A DNA stretch of 64,000 bases from an uncultured Coriobacteriaceae bacterium (GCA_902768975.1 CACXMZ010000007.1:115853-179852); one strand, 5' to 3'; positions 8,107 through 17,722 are shown, numbered from the stretch's first letter. The notes: generated by a model not told the origin, from the sequence alone. A program made the numbers and translations.

Positions 8107-9411
8107 TTACTTACCGGGCACTTCGTCGTGCCAAATCTTTTCGAGAATAGGAATAACCTGGCCCGCAGCTTCGGCTACGCGGTGCGCGAGTTTTTCGTCC
8201 ATAGGAATCTGGGCGCTCTTCAGCGGCACTGCGTCAAACTTTGCCTTTACGTCGGCCGGGATTTTTTCCATGTCGAGCACAGAAATCTTGCCGAGTTCTT
8301 CGTAGGCATACAGTTCAACTTCGGGGTCGGTCAGTTCGTTGATGGCCACGAGCGCTGCCGCCTTATGGGGCGCGTTGGCCGAAATGGCATGGAAGTTTGT
8401 ATTAGCCATGGTGCCCGTTTCGAACAGGAAGGACTTGGTGGTGGCAGGAATAGTACCATTGTCCACTTCGCTTTGCGGTTCGCCGTAACCCATGCTGAAG
8501 ACGAGTTCGCCGTCGGCAAACATCTGGTTCACGGTGCCAGAGTCGGCCGGGAAGGTCGTGCCCTTGTTCCAGAGGTAGGGGTTCAGGCTGCGCAGGTATT
8601 CCATACCCGGTTCAACAATGGCGCGCACCTCTTCTTCGGTGGCTTCGGGCATCTGGGCAAGCTTTTCAAAGTTTTCCTTGCCCACCACACCTGCGATGAG
8701 GCAGGAAATGAAAGCGGTGCCCGTAAAGTCGCCGGGTTCGGGGTAGGTAACCTGGCCTTCGTGGGCCTTGCAGAACTCCAAGAATTCGTCGGGGTTCTTC
8801 GGCGTGTCGGTAATCTTGGCGCCGTCCACCCAGAAGCACATCTGAGCCTTGCCATAGGGCGACTCAAAACCTTCGGTGGGGCTGCCAAAGTCGTAAACGA
8901 TGTCGGCAGCCGTGCCGTCTACGTAGTCCCTGTAGTTGGGGAGGTAGTCCACGAAGGGCCCCCACAGGTAGCCATTCGCCTTGGCGCTTGCGAAGTTTTC
9001 GCCGTTAATCCAAATGAAGTCGATGGCGCTTTCCTGAACGCCCGCCTGCATTTCGCCAGAAAGCTGGGTAAGGATGTCGTTAATGTCCATGCCCACCAAG
9101 TTCAGCGTAATGTCGTACTTGTCCTTCAGGCGAGCAGCCAAGTAGTTTTCGATCCAGTTGTTGCGCGCGTCGTCGCCGCCCCAACCGTACCAGTTCACTT
9201 CGCTGCCACGCGCTGCTTCGAGCACGGCGTCCCAGTTGGTGAAGTCGACTTCGGCTCCTGCTGCTGCACCAGAGCTTGCTGCAGAGCTTGCCGCCCCACC
9301 TGCACCGCCCGATGCGCAACCGCTTGCAAGACTAGGCAGCGCTATGAGCACGCCCGCCGCTCCTGCAACCTTAACAAATTGCCTTCTTGAAATTCCTTGT
9401 TTCTGTTCCAT
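8107..9411 (-). CDS. ynjB: Extracellular solute-binding lipoprotein, YnjB-like, Tat-type signal
   Basis: This 434-residue protein starts with a twin-arginine type signal (SRRQFVKVAGAAGVLIALPS) followed by a lipobox, LASGC, so it is probably exported folded and lipid-anchored. A short Gly/Ala/Ser linker follows. The mature part has the YnjB-type start WDAVLEAARGSEVNWYGWGG and IDFIWINGENF, which I recognise from that family of ABC substrate-binding proteins. It would capture the solute outside the cell and hand it to the two permeases. Neighbouring sugar- and nucleoside-handling genes suggest a small phosphorylated or glycosylated ligand, but this is inference. Confidence 0.82.
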   Translation of the reverse strand: MEQKQGISRRQFVKVAGAAGVLIALPSLASGCASGGAGGAASSAASSGAAAGAEVDFTNWDAVLEAARGSEVNWYGWGGDDARNNWIENYLAARLKDKYDITLNLVGMDINDILTQLSGEMQAGVQESAIDFIWINGENFASAKANGYLWGPFVDYLPNYRDYVDGTAADIVYDFGSPTEGFESPYGKAQMCFWVDGAKITDTPKNPDEFLEFCKAHEGQVTYPEPGDFTGTAFISCLIAGVVGKENFEKLAQMPEATEEEVRAIVEPGMEYLRSLNPYLWNKGTTFPADSGTVNQMFADGELVFSMGYGEPQSEVDNGTIPATTKSFLFETGTMANTNFHAISANAPHKAAALVAINELTDPEVELYAYEELGKISVLDMEKIPADVKAKFDAVPLKSAQIPMDEKLAHRVAEAAGQVIPILEKIWHDEVPGK

Positions 9412-9447
9412 GATCCTTTCTCCTGCAATAGCTTAGCCAGGGCGCTT

Positions 9448-10212
9448 TTACGCCCCGTTGTATGCTTCACCGCTGGGGTAAGCTTCCGAGTCGGCGGCCG
9501 AAACAGCCATTAACTGGCCCACGGCTGCAACCGTTCGCTTGCCCAGGCGGAAGTCGCCTTTGTTCACTTGCTTGCATAATTGGTAATAGTCTTCGGGCGC
9601 GTCGATGTCGAAGGTTTCGCGCGAAAGCGCCACCGTGCGTTCGTGTGCCCGGCAGGTTGCAACGGCGTCGGTCAGCACGCCGCCCGACCCATAGTCCTTC
9701 CCTTCAAACAGTTCAGGGAAGGGACTGCGAACGCCTACGAGCCAATAGCCGCCGTCGTCCGTGGGACCGAGCACCACGTCCGAATAGGCAAGGGCGCGCT
9801 GGGCTACTTCAACGTCATGGCGCATGATGTCGGGCAGGTCGCTGCCCATGAGTATGCAGGCTTCGGCACCGCTGTCGAAGGCGTCCTGCATGGCATGGTC
9901 CATGCGTGCGCCCAGGTCGCCCCCGCGCTGGGGTATAGCCACAAATGAAGGGGCGTTTACGCAGACCTCTTCAACTTTTGCAAGGAAGCTGTCGCGCAAT
10001 GCTTCGCCTGCTTCTTCGCTACTCCATTCGTCCGAATAGCTGAGCACAATGGGCAAGCCAAGTTCGGAAAGCTTTTCGGCCAAGTCGAGAGCCATAGCCT
10101 CCTGCAAGAAAGCGCATTCTTCGGGTGACAAAATGGGGTGCAAGCGCGTCTTAATCTTCCCTGGCACAGGAATGCGCGTAAACAGAATAATGCTGCACTG
10201 CGGGCTATCCAT
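9448..10212 (-). CDS. CofC/GT-A fold glycosyl- or nucleotidyltransferase, TIGR04282 type
   Basis: About 254 residues. The start IILFTRIPVPGKIKTRL is the nucleotide-binding signature of the TIGR04282 family, annotated as arsenosugar biosynthesis glycosyltransferases; ILMGSDLPDI is the metal-binding strand, and VVLGPTDDGGYWLVG the acceptor loop. The ATG at 10212 has GGAAGG upstream. It sits directly upstream of the YnjB-type binding protein gene. A second, more diverged member lies at 14534-15400, and a TIGR04283-type partner at 32215. In many genomes TIGR04282 and TIGR04283 proteins occur as a pair. The real substrates are not established. Confidence 0.82.
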   Translation of the reverse strand: MDSPQCSIILFTRIPVPGKIKTRLHPILSPEECAFLQEAMALDLAEKLSELGLPIVLSYSDEWSSEEAGEALRDSFLAKVEEVCVNAPSFVAIPQRGGDLGARMDHAMQDAFDSGAEACILMGSDLPDIMRHDVEVAQRALAYSDVVLGPTDDGGYWLVGVRSPFPELFEGKDYGSGGVLTDAVATCRAHERTVALSRETFDIDAPEDYYQLCKQVNKGDFRLGKRTVAAVGQLMAVSAADSEAYPSGEAYNGA

Positions 10213-10420
10213 TGCTGCACCTTCCTTCGGAATAGATAGATATAACAAGGGAATGCGAAGGAAGACCGTGCGGTGCAAAATGCGCTGGGAGCCCAGCGGC
10301 GACGCTATTACTGTTTACCGTGAACACATATGCCTTCAGACCTCGCTTTACAAGGGTTTCGATTCAATGCTCATTATAGCCGAGTCGTGAAAACTATCCA
10401 TAAGCAACGCAGAATATTGG

Positions 10421-12169
10421 TTACGATTCCTGCCACATACGCATGAGCGCATCAAGGACAGCAGCCCAGTCGATACGCTGGCCGAATACCGCTTCCAAAT
10501 AATTGCGCACGCCCATGTCTTGCCAGCTTGTGATGCCCTCGCGGGCGCTTTGCATAAGTTCAAGGGAATGGGTGTAGGAACAGGTTGGGCATGCCGTAAT
10601 GAGCGTATGTACACCCAGGTCGCGGGCCAGGTCGAGCATATAGCGGGTGTTGGCGCGCGAAAAAGCTTGGTCGTAGAGGTTAACGCCCCCGCCCGCGCCA
10701 CAGCAGCGCGCGTCGGCGCCGCGGCAGGGCGAAAGTACGCTTTCTACGCCTGCAAAAAGCTGGCGGATAGCGTTGCCATGCATGCCCGCGCGGTCGTTGC
10801 ATGAATCAATTACCATCACGGGCGTTTCGCTTGGGGCGAAAACGCCTGCATCTACCTGCACGCCCGCGTCCACCAGAAGCTGGGCATAGGACACAAATTC
10901 GATTTCTGGCGCCACGGCTACTGCCACGGGTTGCAGGCGCGTAACGCAGCCCGGGCACACGCATACGAAGCGCTTCACACCCTGGGCCTGGGCTGCCGCA
11001 ATCACGCGTTCTTGCCACGCGCGGGTGCGCTCAGTTTCACCCATAAAGCCCAGCGTACTGCCGCAGCATTGGGTGCCTAGCAGGCAGGGGCCCTGGTGTT
11101 CTTCGAGCCAGGCAAATGCGGTGCGCGTAAGTTCGGGGGCGTAGCTTACCAGGGTACAACCGGGGAAAAACAGGGTTTCAGCCTGAGGGTTTTCTGGGAA
11201 GTTTGCCGCGTTGGGGTTAGTCCAGCCCGCTTCATGCGCGTCGATGGGTTCAACGCACAGCTGGGGCAGGTCGTCGTAGCTGGTACCCTGCATCTTGCAG
11301 AACCGAGTAAACGAATTCCAGGTGCAGTCCGTTTTAATAATGTCGAGGGTTTCGTCGTCAAGGATGCCCGCCGCGCGCGCTAGTTCACGCCCGCGCAGCC
11401 AGGGGGCCGTTACCACGATGCCTTCAGGGCATACCGCGGTGCAGCGCTCGCAACCCAGGCAGGACAGGATAAAGGAAAGGAAGCCGCTTCCTTCCAATGC
11501 TTCGCGCACTGGAGCACCCGACTCAATGCGTTGCACCACTGCCATACCTTCGTCGCACAGAGTGCGCATGGACCAGCCGCGGTTTGCAAGCAAGCTACAA
11601 CGCGCCGTACATGCGCCGCACGCCGTGCAGGCCTCTGCCGTTTCAGCGAAGGTCGCACGTGCCTGTTGGAGCTTCGATTCAATGCTTGGCGCAGCAGTCG
11701 GCTTCTGTTCTGCCGGCCCTTCATATATAAAGGCAACGGGCTGGCACGAAGCACGGTCGGAACAAACTGCACAATCTTCTTCAAGCTCGTTAGAAATACT
11801 TTCAAAGGGAATTTCCGTGCAACCAATCTTGCGATAAAAGCCAACGGAACAGCCCTGGGAAACCAACTTCAAAGGGCCGTGGTGCGCATAGGCGTCATCC
11901 ATAAGCACACGCCCCACGCCGCAACCCCGCCAGTCGGGACGCACCGCAACGGGCGCCACATGGGGGCCTTGGCTGGTCTGTTGTACGCGCAGGTAACCTA
12001 CGATTGTGTTCGTGGCGCTTTCGACCGCAACCGTCCCCTGCTGCCAGTCATTCGCAAGCGCCATACCACCCAATTCTGAAAGCGCGCGAACCGTTGCTTC
12101 GTCGCCTTCCTGGGCAGAGCGCAAAAAGAAACTTTTGCCTTCAATGGTGTGGTACAGGGGCGCTTCCAT
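10421..12169 (-). CDS. GNAT acetyltransferase fused to HdrD/GlpC-type Fe-S oxidoreductase
   Basis: This 582-residue protein has two parts. Residues 1-130 look like a GNAT domain, with VAPVAVRPDWRGCGVGRVLM as the acetyl-CoA loop and GFYRKIGC near its end. From about residue 185, two ferredoxin-type clusters (ACGACTARC; CLGCERCTAVCP) are followed by two CCG-type domains (FFPGCTL...QCCGSTLG; DSCN...RCCGAGGG), as in heterodisulfide reductase HdrD and GlpC. The second part should pass electrons to a thiol or disulfide or catalyse a related reduction. A GNAT front end is unusual. Its 3' end is followed at 10212 by the TIGR04282 gene, and its start overlaps the stop of the DUF169 gene (TAATG). Confidence 0.82.
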   Translation of the reverse strand: MEAPLYHTIEGKSFFLRSAQEGDEATVRALSELGGMALANDWQQGTVAVESATNTIVGYLRVQQTSQGPHVAPVAVRPDWRGCGVGRVLMDDAYAHHGPLKLVSQGCSVGFYRKIGCTEIPFESISNELEEDCAVCSDRASCQPVAFIYEGPAEQKPTAAPSIESKLQQARATFAETAEACTACGACTARCSLLANRGWSMRTLCDEGMAVVQRIESGAPVREALEGSGFLSFILSCLGCERCTAVCPEGIVVTAPWLRGRELARAAGILDDETLDIIKTDCTWNSFTRFCKMQGTSYDDLPQLCVEPIDAHEAGWTNPNAANFPENPQAETLFFPGCTLVSYAPELTRTAFAWLEEHQGPCLLGTQCCGSTLGFMGETERTRAWQERVIAAAQAQGVKRFVCVCPGCVTRLQPVAVAVAPEIEFVSYAQLLVDAGVQVDAGVFAPSETPVMVIDSCNDRAGMHGNAIRQLFAGVESVLSPCRGADARCCGAGGGVNLYDQAFSRANTRYMLDLARDLGVHTLITACPTCSYTHSLELMQSAREGITSWQDMGVRNYLEAVFGQRIDWAAVLDALMRMWQES

Positions 12170-13179
12170 TACTCTGCCTCGGTCCGAGGGACGTAAATTT
12201 TGGCGCGCGAGTCGGGAATGGCTTTAACCGAAAGGTAGCGCAGGCCCGAAATTACCATGGGCATCATGTCGCGCGGTATGCCCATAAACATTTGGTCGTC
12301 GCCAAAGTCGCTTGCAGCACGGCACCCATAGCAACCCAGTGAAATATTCATTTCGCCTTCGGTATATGGGAAGAGGGTTGCTTCCACGCACAAGCTGTTG
12401 AAGCCCGAAACATGGTAGTGCGAACGCTCGCCCGTGTAGTAGGCGGTGCTCATAGTAAGCCACATCATCTGTTCGGCATTGCCCACCACAATGACCACGT
12501 CGGGCGTTGCCGCCGCCTGAGCCAGCGGCGTGGCAACCGTTGCGTCAACGCTGCGCTGCGGCAGACGGGGGCGTTCCGCCACCATCTGGGCGGCCGCTTC
12601 CTGGTTGGCAACTTTTTGGAAGAGTATGTAGAGTTCCCCACTTGCGAGCTTCGGGGGTACGTCGGTCATGCCAAGGATGGACGTGCCGTCGGGGCAGGAA
12701 TGGCGGTTGGGCGGCAGCATGATGGACTCGCCCTTGCTCGCGCGGACCACCTGCTGGCAGTAGCGCATGCGTTCAGCAGGAACGGGCACTTCGGGCAGGG
12801 GTGCATCAGCGGGAACCAGCGTAATGGCAACGGGTTCTGCGTTTAAGCCCAAAAGGTCTTTGAGCGTTTGCGCCCATTCGGCGTAGAGCTCCTGTTCTTC
12901 CTGGGGTAAGGCGGGTGCTTTTTCGCGATTGGCAAAGGGGTCGTATTCAGGCCCTCTTCCCGTAATGGTAAGCGCGCCTACCGGGCATTGGCCTTCGCAG
13001 GTCTTGCAGCCCACACAACGCTCCGGTGCCACAATGGCAGGCGCATCGTCTTGCATTTCGTAGACGTCCAAGGGGCAAAAAGCCGCACACAGGCCACAGC
13101 CAATACAAACATTGGCGTCGTGGTCGATGTGGTAAAGAACTGCTGGTCCGTCGCTTTTTCCGGTGTCCCACTGCTGCAT
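12169..13179 (-). CDS. 2x[4Fe-4S] ferredoxin fused to DUF169 domain
   Basis: This 336-residue protein starts with two classic ferredoxin motifs, CIGCGLCAAFCPLDV and CVGCKTCEGQCPVGA, at about residues 24-63. The rest matches DUF169, with conserved Cys residues in RYCQQV and LGCYGCRAASDFGDDQM. DUF169 proteins are of unknown function and often sit with redox enzymes. Its stop and the next gene's ATG overlap as TAATG, so it is translationally coupled to the GNAT-Fe-S fusion and likely donates electrons to it. Confidence 0.85.
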   Translation of the reverse strand: MQQWDTGKSDGPAVLYHIDHDANVCIGCGLCAAFCPLDVYEMQDDAPAIVAPERCVGCKTCEGQCPVGALTITGRGPEYDPFANREKAPALPQEEQELYAEWAQTLKDLLGLNAEPVAITLVPADAPLPEVPVPAERMRYCQQVVRASKGESIMLPPNRHSCPDGTSILGMTDVPPKLASGELYILFQKVANQEAAAQMVAERPRLPQRSVDATVATPLAQAAATPDVVIVVGNAEQMMWLTMSTAYYTGERSHYHVSGFNSLCVEATLFPYTEGEMNISLGCYGCRAASDFGDDQMFMGIPRDMMPMVISGLRYLSVKAIPDSRAKIYVPRTEAE

Positions 13180-13243
13180 ATGCTTCTCCTTTTAGCTTCC
13201 TGTTTTCCTTAGCTGGTCTTCCCTGTGCCCTTCTTCGGTCGTG

Positions 13244-14524
13244 TTATCTTCCCAAGGACGAATAGATGCGCTTGCCGCTCGCGTCGGTTAATTCGCTGCT
13301 GCAAAACGGTATGAGCCTGCCGTCCACGGTGGCATGGAACATAGAGCACTGTTCAAGGCGTTCAAGATCCACGTTGCTGCGGTCCATATAGTCCATGATG
13401 ATGATGGAAAGCCCGCCCGCAAAGCCCGGCACGCGCTGGGCGGCAATGTCCCACAACACCGCGCCCTGCGGGGACGCTGGGTCATAGAGGGCCAGGTAGT
13501 CTTCGTGGCTTAAGTCGCGCGTGACCGAAACATAGCCTTCCCCTTCGCGCGCCAGGTAGACGCCCGCGTCGCAGAGCGGGTGCGAGCAGCCCAGGGGCAC
13601 CACGTCGTTTACCTGAATAAGGCCGTCCGTCTGGTCTTCAAGCGCGAAGATAACGTCGCCCATGGTAAGAGGACGGCTGCACTTCACGTCGAAGCGGCCG
13701 CTTTCAAAGGCGGGCTGCAAGGCCACGCCCACTACCACGTCGTTATTTTCCAAGGCGAAGCGAATGACGCTGCCAATCTGCTTTTCATTCACGCCGCCCA
13801 CGACGGTCATGGCAAGCACCACCTGCACGCCTTCAGCACGGCAGTTTTCAATAGCCTTCAGCTTTAGGTCGAGCAGGTCGGCACCGCGGGTTGCCAAGTA
13901 AGGCTCTGGCGTAACGCCGTCAAACTGCAGGTAGATGCCCGAAATGCCCGCTTCAGCCAAGTCGTGCAAGAAGCCCGGGTCGCGCGCTATCACCAAACCA
14001 TTGGTGCTAATTTCAATGAAGTTCACGCCTGCTTCGCGGCCAATACGCACAATGCTGGGAAGGTCGGCGCGCACGGTAGGTTCGCCCCCCGTGAGGTTGA
14101 CACCGCATTCCCCACCGGCGTTGGCTACTATCGTTTCGAACAGCGGACGAAAATCTTCAGCGCTCAGTTCGTCGTCTTCGCGCTTCGAGTCCATAAAACA
14201 CACGGGGCAATTCAAATTACAGCGCTGCGTAAGTTCGATGCCCACCTGCGTCGGGCGCCTTTTGTGGTGCGTACAAATACCGCAGGAAAAGGGACACGGC
14301 GCCTGCATGGGGCGCGTAAGCTTGGGCGCAACCGCTGGCAGCGCGTGTGCGCAATAGTAGGCGTAATGCTGTGCGTTGGGCCAGCGGTAGGCTTCGAAAA
14401 AGCCGTGCTCGGGGCAGTTGCGTTCCATCCACACCGTACCGTCGTCATGGGCGACGATGGTGGCGGGAAGCTGCTGCAAGCATTCGGGGCACAGGCTGCG
14501 CGTTGTTCCTAAAACTTCCGACAT
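13244..14524 (-). CDS. Radical SAM protein, Tes/TrsS-like, with N-terminal Cys-rich region
   Basis: This 426-residue protein carries the radical SAM motif RCNLNCPVCF (C102, C106, C109) and the GGEPTVR SAM-binding region. The first 90 residues hold more Cys pairs (LCPEC, NCPEHG, CPFSCGIC), as in tetraether-synthase-like and TrsS-type radical SAM proteins. The C-terminal region has further Cys residues (GCSHPLC, QCSMF, FCSSEL) that may hold another cluster. TrsS relatives are linked in other genomes to selenium-related gene sets; here the frame contains no in-frame TGA. The reaction is unknown. It sits between the DUF169 gene and a TIGR04282-like gene on one strand. Confidence 0.82.
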   Translation of the reverse strand: MSEVLGTTRSLCPECLQQLPATIVAHDDGTVWMERNCPEHGFFEAYRWPNAQHYAYYCAHALPAVAPKLTRPMQAPCPFSCGICTHHKRRPTQVGIELTQRCNLNCPVCFMDSKREDDELSAEDFRPLFETIVANAGGECGVNLTGGEPTVRADLPSIVRIGREAGVNFIEISTNGLVIARDPGFLHDLAEAGISGIYLQFDGVTPEPYLATRGADLLDLKLKAIENCRAEGVQVVLAMTVVGGVNEKQIGSVIRFALENNDVVVGVALQPAFESGRFDVKCSRPLTMGDVIFALEDQTDGLIQVNDVVPLGCSHPLCDAGVYLAREGEGYVSVTRDLSHEDYLALYDPASPQGAVLWDIAAQRVPGFAGGLSIIIMDYMDRSNVDLERLEQCSMFHATVDGRLIPFCSSELTDASGKRIYSSLGR

Positions 14525-14533
14525 GGAAGGCCT

Positions 14534-15400
14534 CTAGGCGTCGATAAGTGAACGGTCGTCGAAGTTGCGGTTGGGTTCCGTAGAAACTTTTAAATTCATG
14601 GCACGGATGAAGTGCAGGGTACGATGAGGAAGGAAAATATCCTGGTCGCCTTGGACCATTTCTATTGCATTAACATAGGTCACCACATGGGCAAGGTCTT
14701 CCATATTGTCCACGTCGGGCACGGCTTCTAAGAGGGCCGTGTGTACGCCACCCATTTCGTGCGCCTTGTCCAGGTAAGCCTGCAAGGCTGGGCGCCCCGT
14801 AAAGTTGTAATAAACCGTCTGATGGTCCATGCCACATTCGCGCGTGTAGCCCACCATGGACGTACCGCAGGCCTGGCAGGGGGTAAGCACCATGCCGCCT
14901 TCGGGGCAGATGGTTTGGAAACGATGAAGCCAATTGAAAGCATCGATAATGTGGTCGCGCGGCAGCAGGGGCAGGTCGCCACCCACAGAAATACAGGTGC
15001 CACAGCCCGCTTCAAAAACCTGGTTAAAGGCATCATCGAAATGATCGTCGAAGATCTTACCCTTGTCGACAATAATCGTAATCGGGCGCGGCCACGGACC
15101 TTCCTCTTCGATGACTTCCCGCATAACATCGACGTTGCTTTCAGGCGCTGTGCTAATAAAGTACTCGTAGGTCTGCTCGACAACGCTCGGATCTGCTTCG
15201 CGCTCGCGGCGATTCTGTTCTTCCAGGCGGTCGAGGGCCTGCATGGAGCATTCAATCACGTCGAGCATCATGCGGCGGTACAGCGTTGCTGCCTGCAATT
15301 CAGTAAAGGGGCCGTCGTGCTTGGTGGTCAAGCGCGTTTTCACCAAACCCGAAATGGGAGGTTTTGAAAAGAGGAGGAATCCGTTCTTTTGCGTTGTCAT
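14534..15400 (-). CDS. TIGR04282/DUF2064-like glyco- or nucleotidyltransferase, divergent
   Basis: This 288-residue protein starts GFLLFSKPPISGLVKTRLT, the same K-P-x-x-G-x-VKTRL signature as the 9448 gene, and keeps the metal strand as CISVGGDLPLLPRDHII. It differs by an insertion of about 30 residues after the first helix (RLEEQNRREREADPSVVEQ) and a Cys-containing loop (CQACGTSMVGYTRECGMDH) in place of the GPTDDGGYW loop. It probably binds a nucleotide sugar, but the acceptor should differ from that of its paralogue. It lies 9 bp upstream of the radical SAM gene, so the two are probably cotranscribed. Confidence 0.72.
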   Translation of the reverse strand: MTTQKNGFLLFSKPPISGLVKTRLTTKHDGPFTELQAATLYRRMMLDVIECSMQALDRLEEQNRREREADPSVVEQTYEYFISTAPESNVDVMREVIEEEGPWPRPITIIVDKGKIFDDHFDDAFNQVFEAGCGTCISVGGDLPLLPRDHIIDAFNWLHRFQTICPEGGMVLTPCQACGTSMVGYTRECGMDHQTVYYNFTGRPALQAYLDKAHEMGGVHTALLEAVPDVDNMEDLAHVVTYVNAIEMVQGDQDIFLPHRTLHFIRAMNLKVSTEPNRNFDDRSLIDA

Positions 15401-15469
15401 TGTGTCTTCTTTCTCTTGTCTTATCTTTTACGTTAGCTCTTATGTGCTTTTTCTTTAGGTCGCAGAGGT

Positions 15470-17722
15470 CTAGACCGTAGCAAACTCTGCGGGGCATGAC
15501 GCGTTTTCGATACCTGCTTCTATGCCATTGTACGTCCATGTTCCAATAAGCGTCTCACATTTTTCTAATTCGTTACTCGTAAGCATATTAATGTTGCTCA
15601 GCGTTGCCCCTGAATAGTTGGGCGCGCCAGGCTTTTGTTCGGGAAGCCACCACCCATATTCGGCGCTCGCCAAGCCGAAAGGCATATCTTCAAAGGCAAG
15701 CTTGAGCACCGCTTCGCCCTGGGCGTTGTAAACGCGTACCCAGTCGCCTTCGGCAAGACCAAGGGCCTGGGCGGTTTCGGGTGCCATACCAAGAAGCGGA
15801 TACGGGTGGGACGCACGGAAGCTTTCATTGTAAAAGTAGGACGAAGCCCAGAAGGGCTGCGAACGAGCGCCGGTCAGCAGCACGAGTTTGCCCTGCGCCA
15901 GGTCTGCGCGGGCACAAGCGGCGGGAACGGGTTGCGGGTAGGCCGTGCCGCCAAGTTGTTCAAGGAGCGAAGAAGCCAGCTCGACCTTGCCTGAAGGCGT
16001 AGCAAAACCCCGTAGCCTGCCGCTGCTATCGGGCTGCTCATGCTTGAGATATTGCGCTGGCGGAACATAAATCCCCTGTTCGGCGAACTGTTCAAAGCTC
16101 ATGCCCACGGGCGCGAACAGGGCATCGTATTCGGATTCAAGGCTGGTGTGGGGCCAGGCGTCTTCAAAACCGAGGCGCAGGGCCAGGCCGCGAAGTATTT
16201 CGAAATCGGTGCGGCGCTCGTACAAAGGATTAATGGCAGCAGCGCCCCCATAGGCAATGTTGGCGACACCCCCATGAATCTGGCATGACGGGCGTTCCAG
16301 GCCGCCCGCCACAGGCAACACGTAGTCCGCCAACTGGGCCGTGGGTGTAAGCCAGTAGTCGGCCACCACGCACAAGTCAAGCGACTCGAGCGCACGCAAC
16401 ACCAGCTTCGTGTTCGCATAGGTAAGCACGGGGTTCGCACCCATAACCATAAGGGCGCGCACGGGGTAAGGGTCGCTTGTTACCATGGCGTTTAACACCT
16501 GGCCTGGATGGGCCGAAGTCAGGTAGCGTTCGGGCAAGGTGCATCCGAAACGCTGGGCATGGGCGTTCACCAATTGGTAGCCGGCATAACTTTGCAAGGG
16601 TGTGGTATTCATTTGCTGGGCGCGCAACTCGCTTGCGAAAAGGTCGGGGCGTTCCAGGTCTGCTTCCTGACAGAAGTCGCTCCGTGTGTTCACCACACAG
16701 CTTCCTGGACGGTCGACATTGCCCGTTACAGCACGCAACAGGCACAGGCTGCGCACGGTTGGTTCCGTGTTGGGGCCTAATTGGTCGATGCCGCGCCCAC
16801 TCAGGAGCAGCCCCGGGCCATTAGTTGCAAACAAGCGCGCTGCACGACGGATATCTTCGGCAGGAACTCCGGTCTCGCGTTCGGCCACTTCGGCAGTGTA
16901 GGGCGCAACGTGGGCACGCAAACCTTCAAAGCCAAGGCACCAGCTTTCAACAAAGCCGTGGTCGTACAAGTCTTCTTCGATAATTATGTTCAGTAGGGCA
17001 AGCGCCAGGAAAGCGTCGGTGCCTGGCCAGGGTGCCAGGTGCACATCGGCCAGGCGCGCTGTTGCTGTTTTGCGCGGGTCGACCACCACAAGCGGCATGC
17101 CCGCTTCATGCTTTGCTTTAATCTGCGCCCAAAAGAGCGAATTGTCGCTGACGGCGGGGTTGGTGGCCCAAAGCATCATGACGCCCGTATGGTCACAGAG
17201 GTCGGGCTCCGTTGGCCAACCAAAGGTCACGGCGTCCATCCAAATGCGAGGGTCCCAGCAAATCTGGCCAATACCCATATTATTGGGCGTACCAAACTGG
17301 TTCAGGAAACGGTGCAGGGGCCAGAAGGTGGCGTGGGGCCCGCCAATGGCGCTGGCAAGCGTGCGACCACCATGGGTCTGGCGCAAGGCCTGCAGGCGCC
17401 GGGCAATGTCGTCGAGAGCTTCGTCCCAACTCACGCGTTCGAACTGACCACTTCCCCGCTCGCCTACGCGACGCAAAGGGTAATTCAGCCGATCTGGCGC
17501 GTCGATGTCGTCCAAATTCATGCGCCATCTGCGACAACGGGAAGCAACGCTTACGTCGTAGGGGTAGCGCGTGGGGTCGGGCGCTAAATCGCACACGCGC
17601 CCATCTTCAACAGCCACGTCAAAGCCGCACAGGTAACCACAGTAATGGCAGTTCCCCTTGCGTAGTTCACGCGGACTCTGCGCCGGGAAAACAGCTTTGT
17701 TGTTGGCGGAATCTGGACTCAT
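15470..17722 (-). CDS. Molybdopterin-dependent oxidoreductase, catalytic subunit, cytoplasmic
   Basis: This 750-residue protein is of the DMSO-reductase/formate dehydrogenase superfamily. An N-terminal [4Fe-4S] motif is formed by C25, C28, C32 and C63 (CHYCGYLC ... RC). The Mo ligand is probably C155 in IGQICWDP. The cofactor-binding pattern continues with LLLSGRGIDQLGPNT and ends in a molydopterin-dinucleotide-binding domain (GARSQPFWASSYFYNESFR). There is no Tat signal, so it acts in the cytoplasm, and no membrane or Fe-S partner subunit is adjacent. The neighbouring ferredoxin-DUF169 protein could supply electrons. The substrate is unknown. It starts the 17.7-9.4 kb minus-strand gene run. 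Confidence 0.85.
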   Translation of the reverse strand: MSPDSANNKAVFPAQSPRELRKGNCHYCGYLCGFDVAVEDGRVCDLAPDPTRYPYDVSVASRCRRWRMNLDDIDAPDRLNYPLRRVGERGSGQFERVSWDEALDDIARRLQALRQTHGGRTLASAIGGPHATFWPLHRFLNQFGTPNNMGIGQICWDPRIWMDAVTFGWPTEPDLCDHTGVMMLWATNPAVSDNSLFWAQIKAKHEAGMPLVVVDPRKTATARLADVHLAPWPGTDAFLALALLNIIIEEDLYDHGFVESWCLGFEGLRAHVAPYTAEVAERETGVPAEDIRRAARLFATNGPGLLLSGRGIDQLGPNTEPTVRSLCLLRAVTGNVDRPGSCVVNTRSDFCQEADLERPDLFASELRAQQMNTTPLQSYAGYQLVNAHAQRFGCTLPERYLTSAHPGQVLNAMVTSDPYPVRALMVMGANPVLTYANTKLVLRALESLDLCVVADYWLTPTAQLADYVLPVAGGLERPSCQIHGGVANIAYGGAAAINPLYERRTDFEILRGLALRLGFEDAWPHTSLESEYDALFAPVGMSFEQFAEQGIYVPPAQYLKHEQPDSSGRLRGFATPSGKVELASSLLEQLGGTAYPQPVPAACARADLAQGKLVLLTGARSQPFWASSYFYNESFRASHPYPLLGMAPETAQALGLAEGDWVRVYNAQGEAVLKLAFEDMPFGLASAEYGWWLPEQKPGAPNYSGATLSNINMLTSNELEKCETLIGTWTYNGIEAGIENASCPAEFATV

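Noticed and set aside
8128..9390. 420-codon open frame on the plus strand
   Set aside because: Antisense shadow of the YnjB-like binding protein; no motifs.
13244..14524. Radical SAM protein as a selenoprotein
   Set aside because: Relatives may contain selenocysteine, but this frame is complete with Cys codons and has no in-frame TGA.
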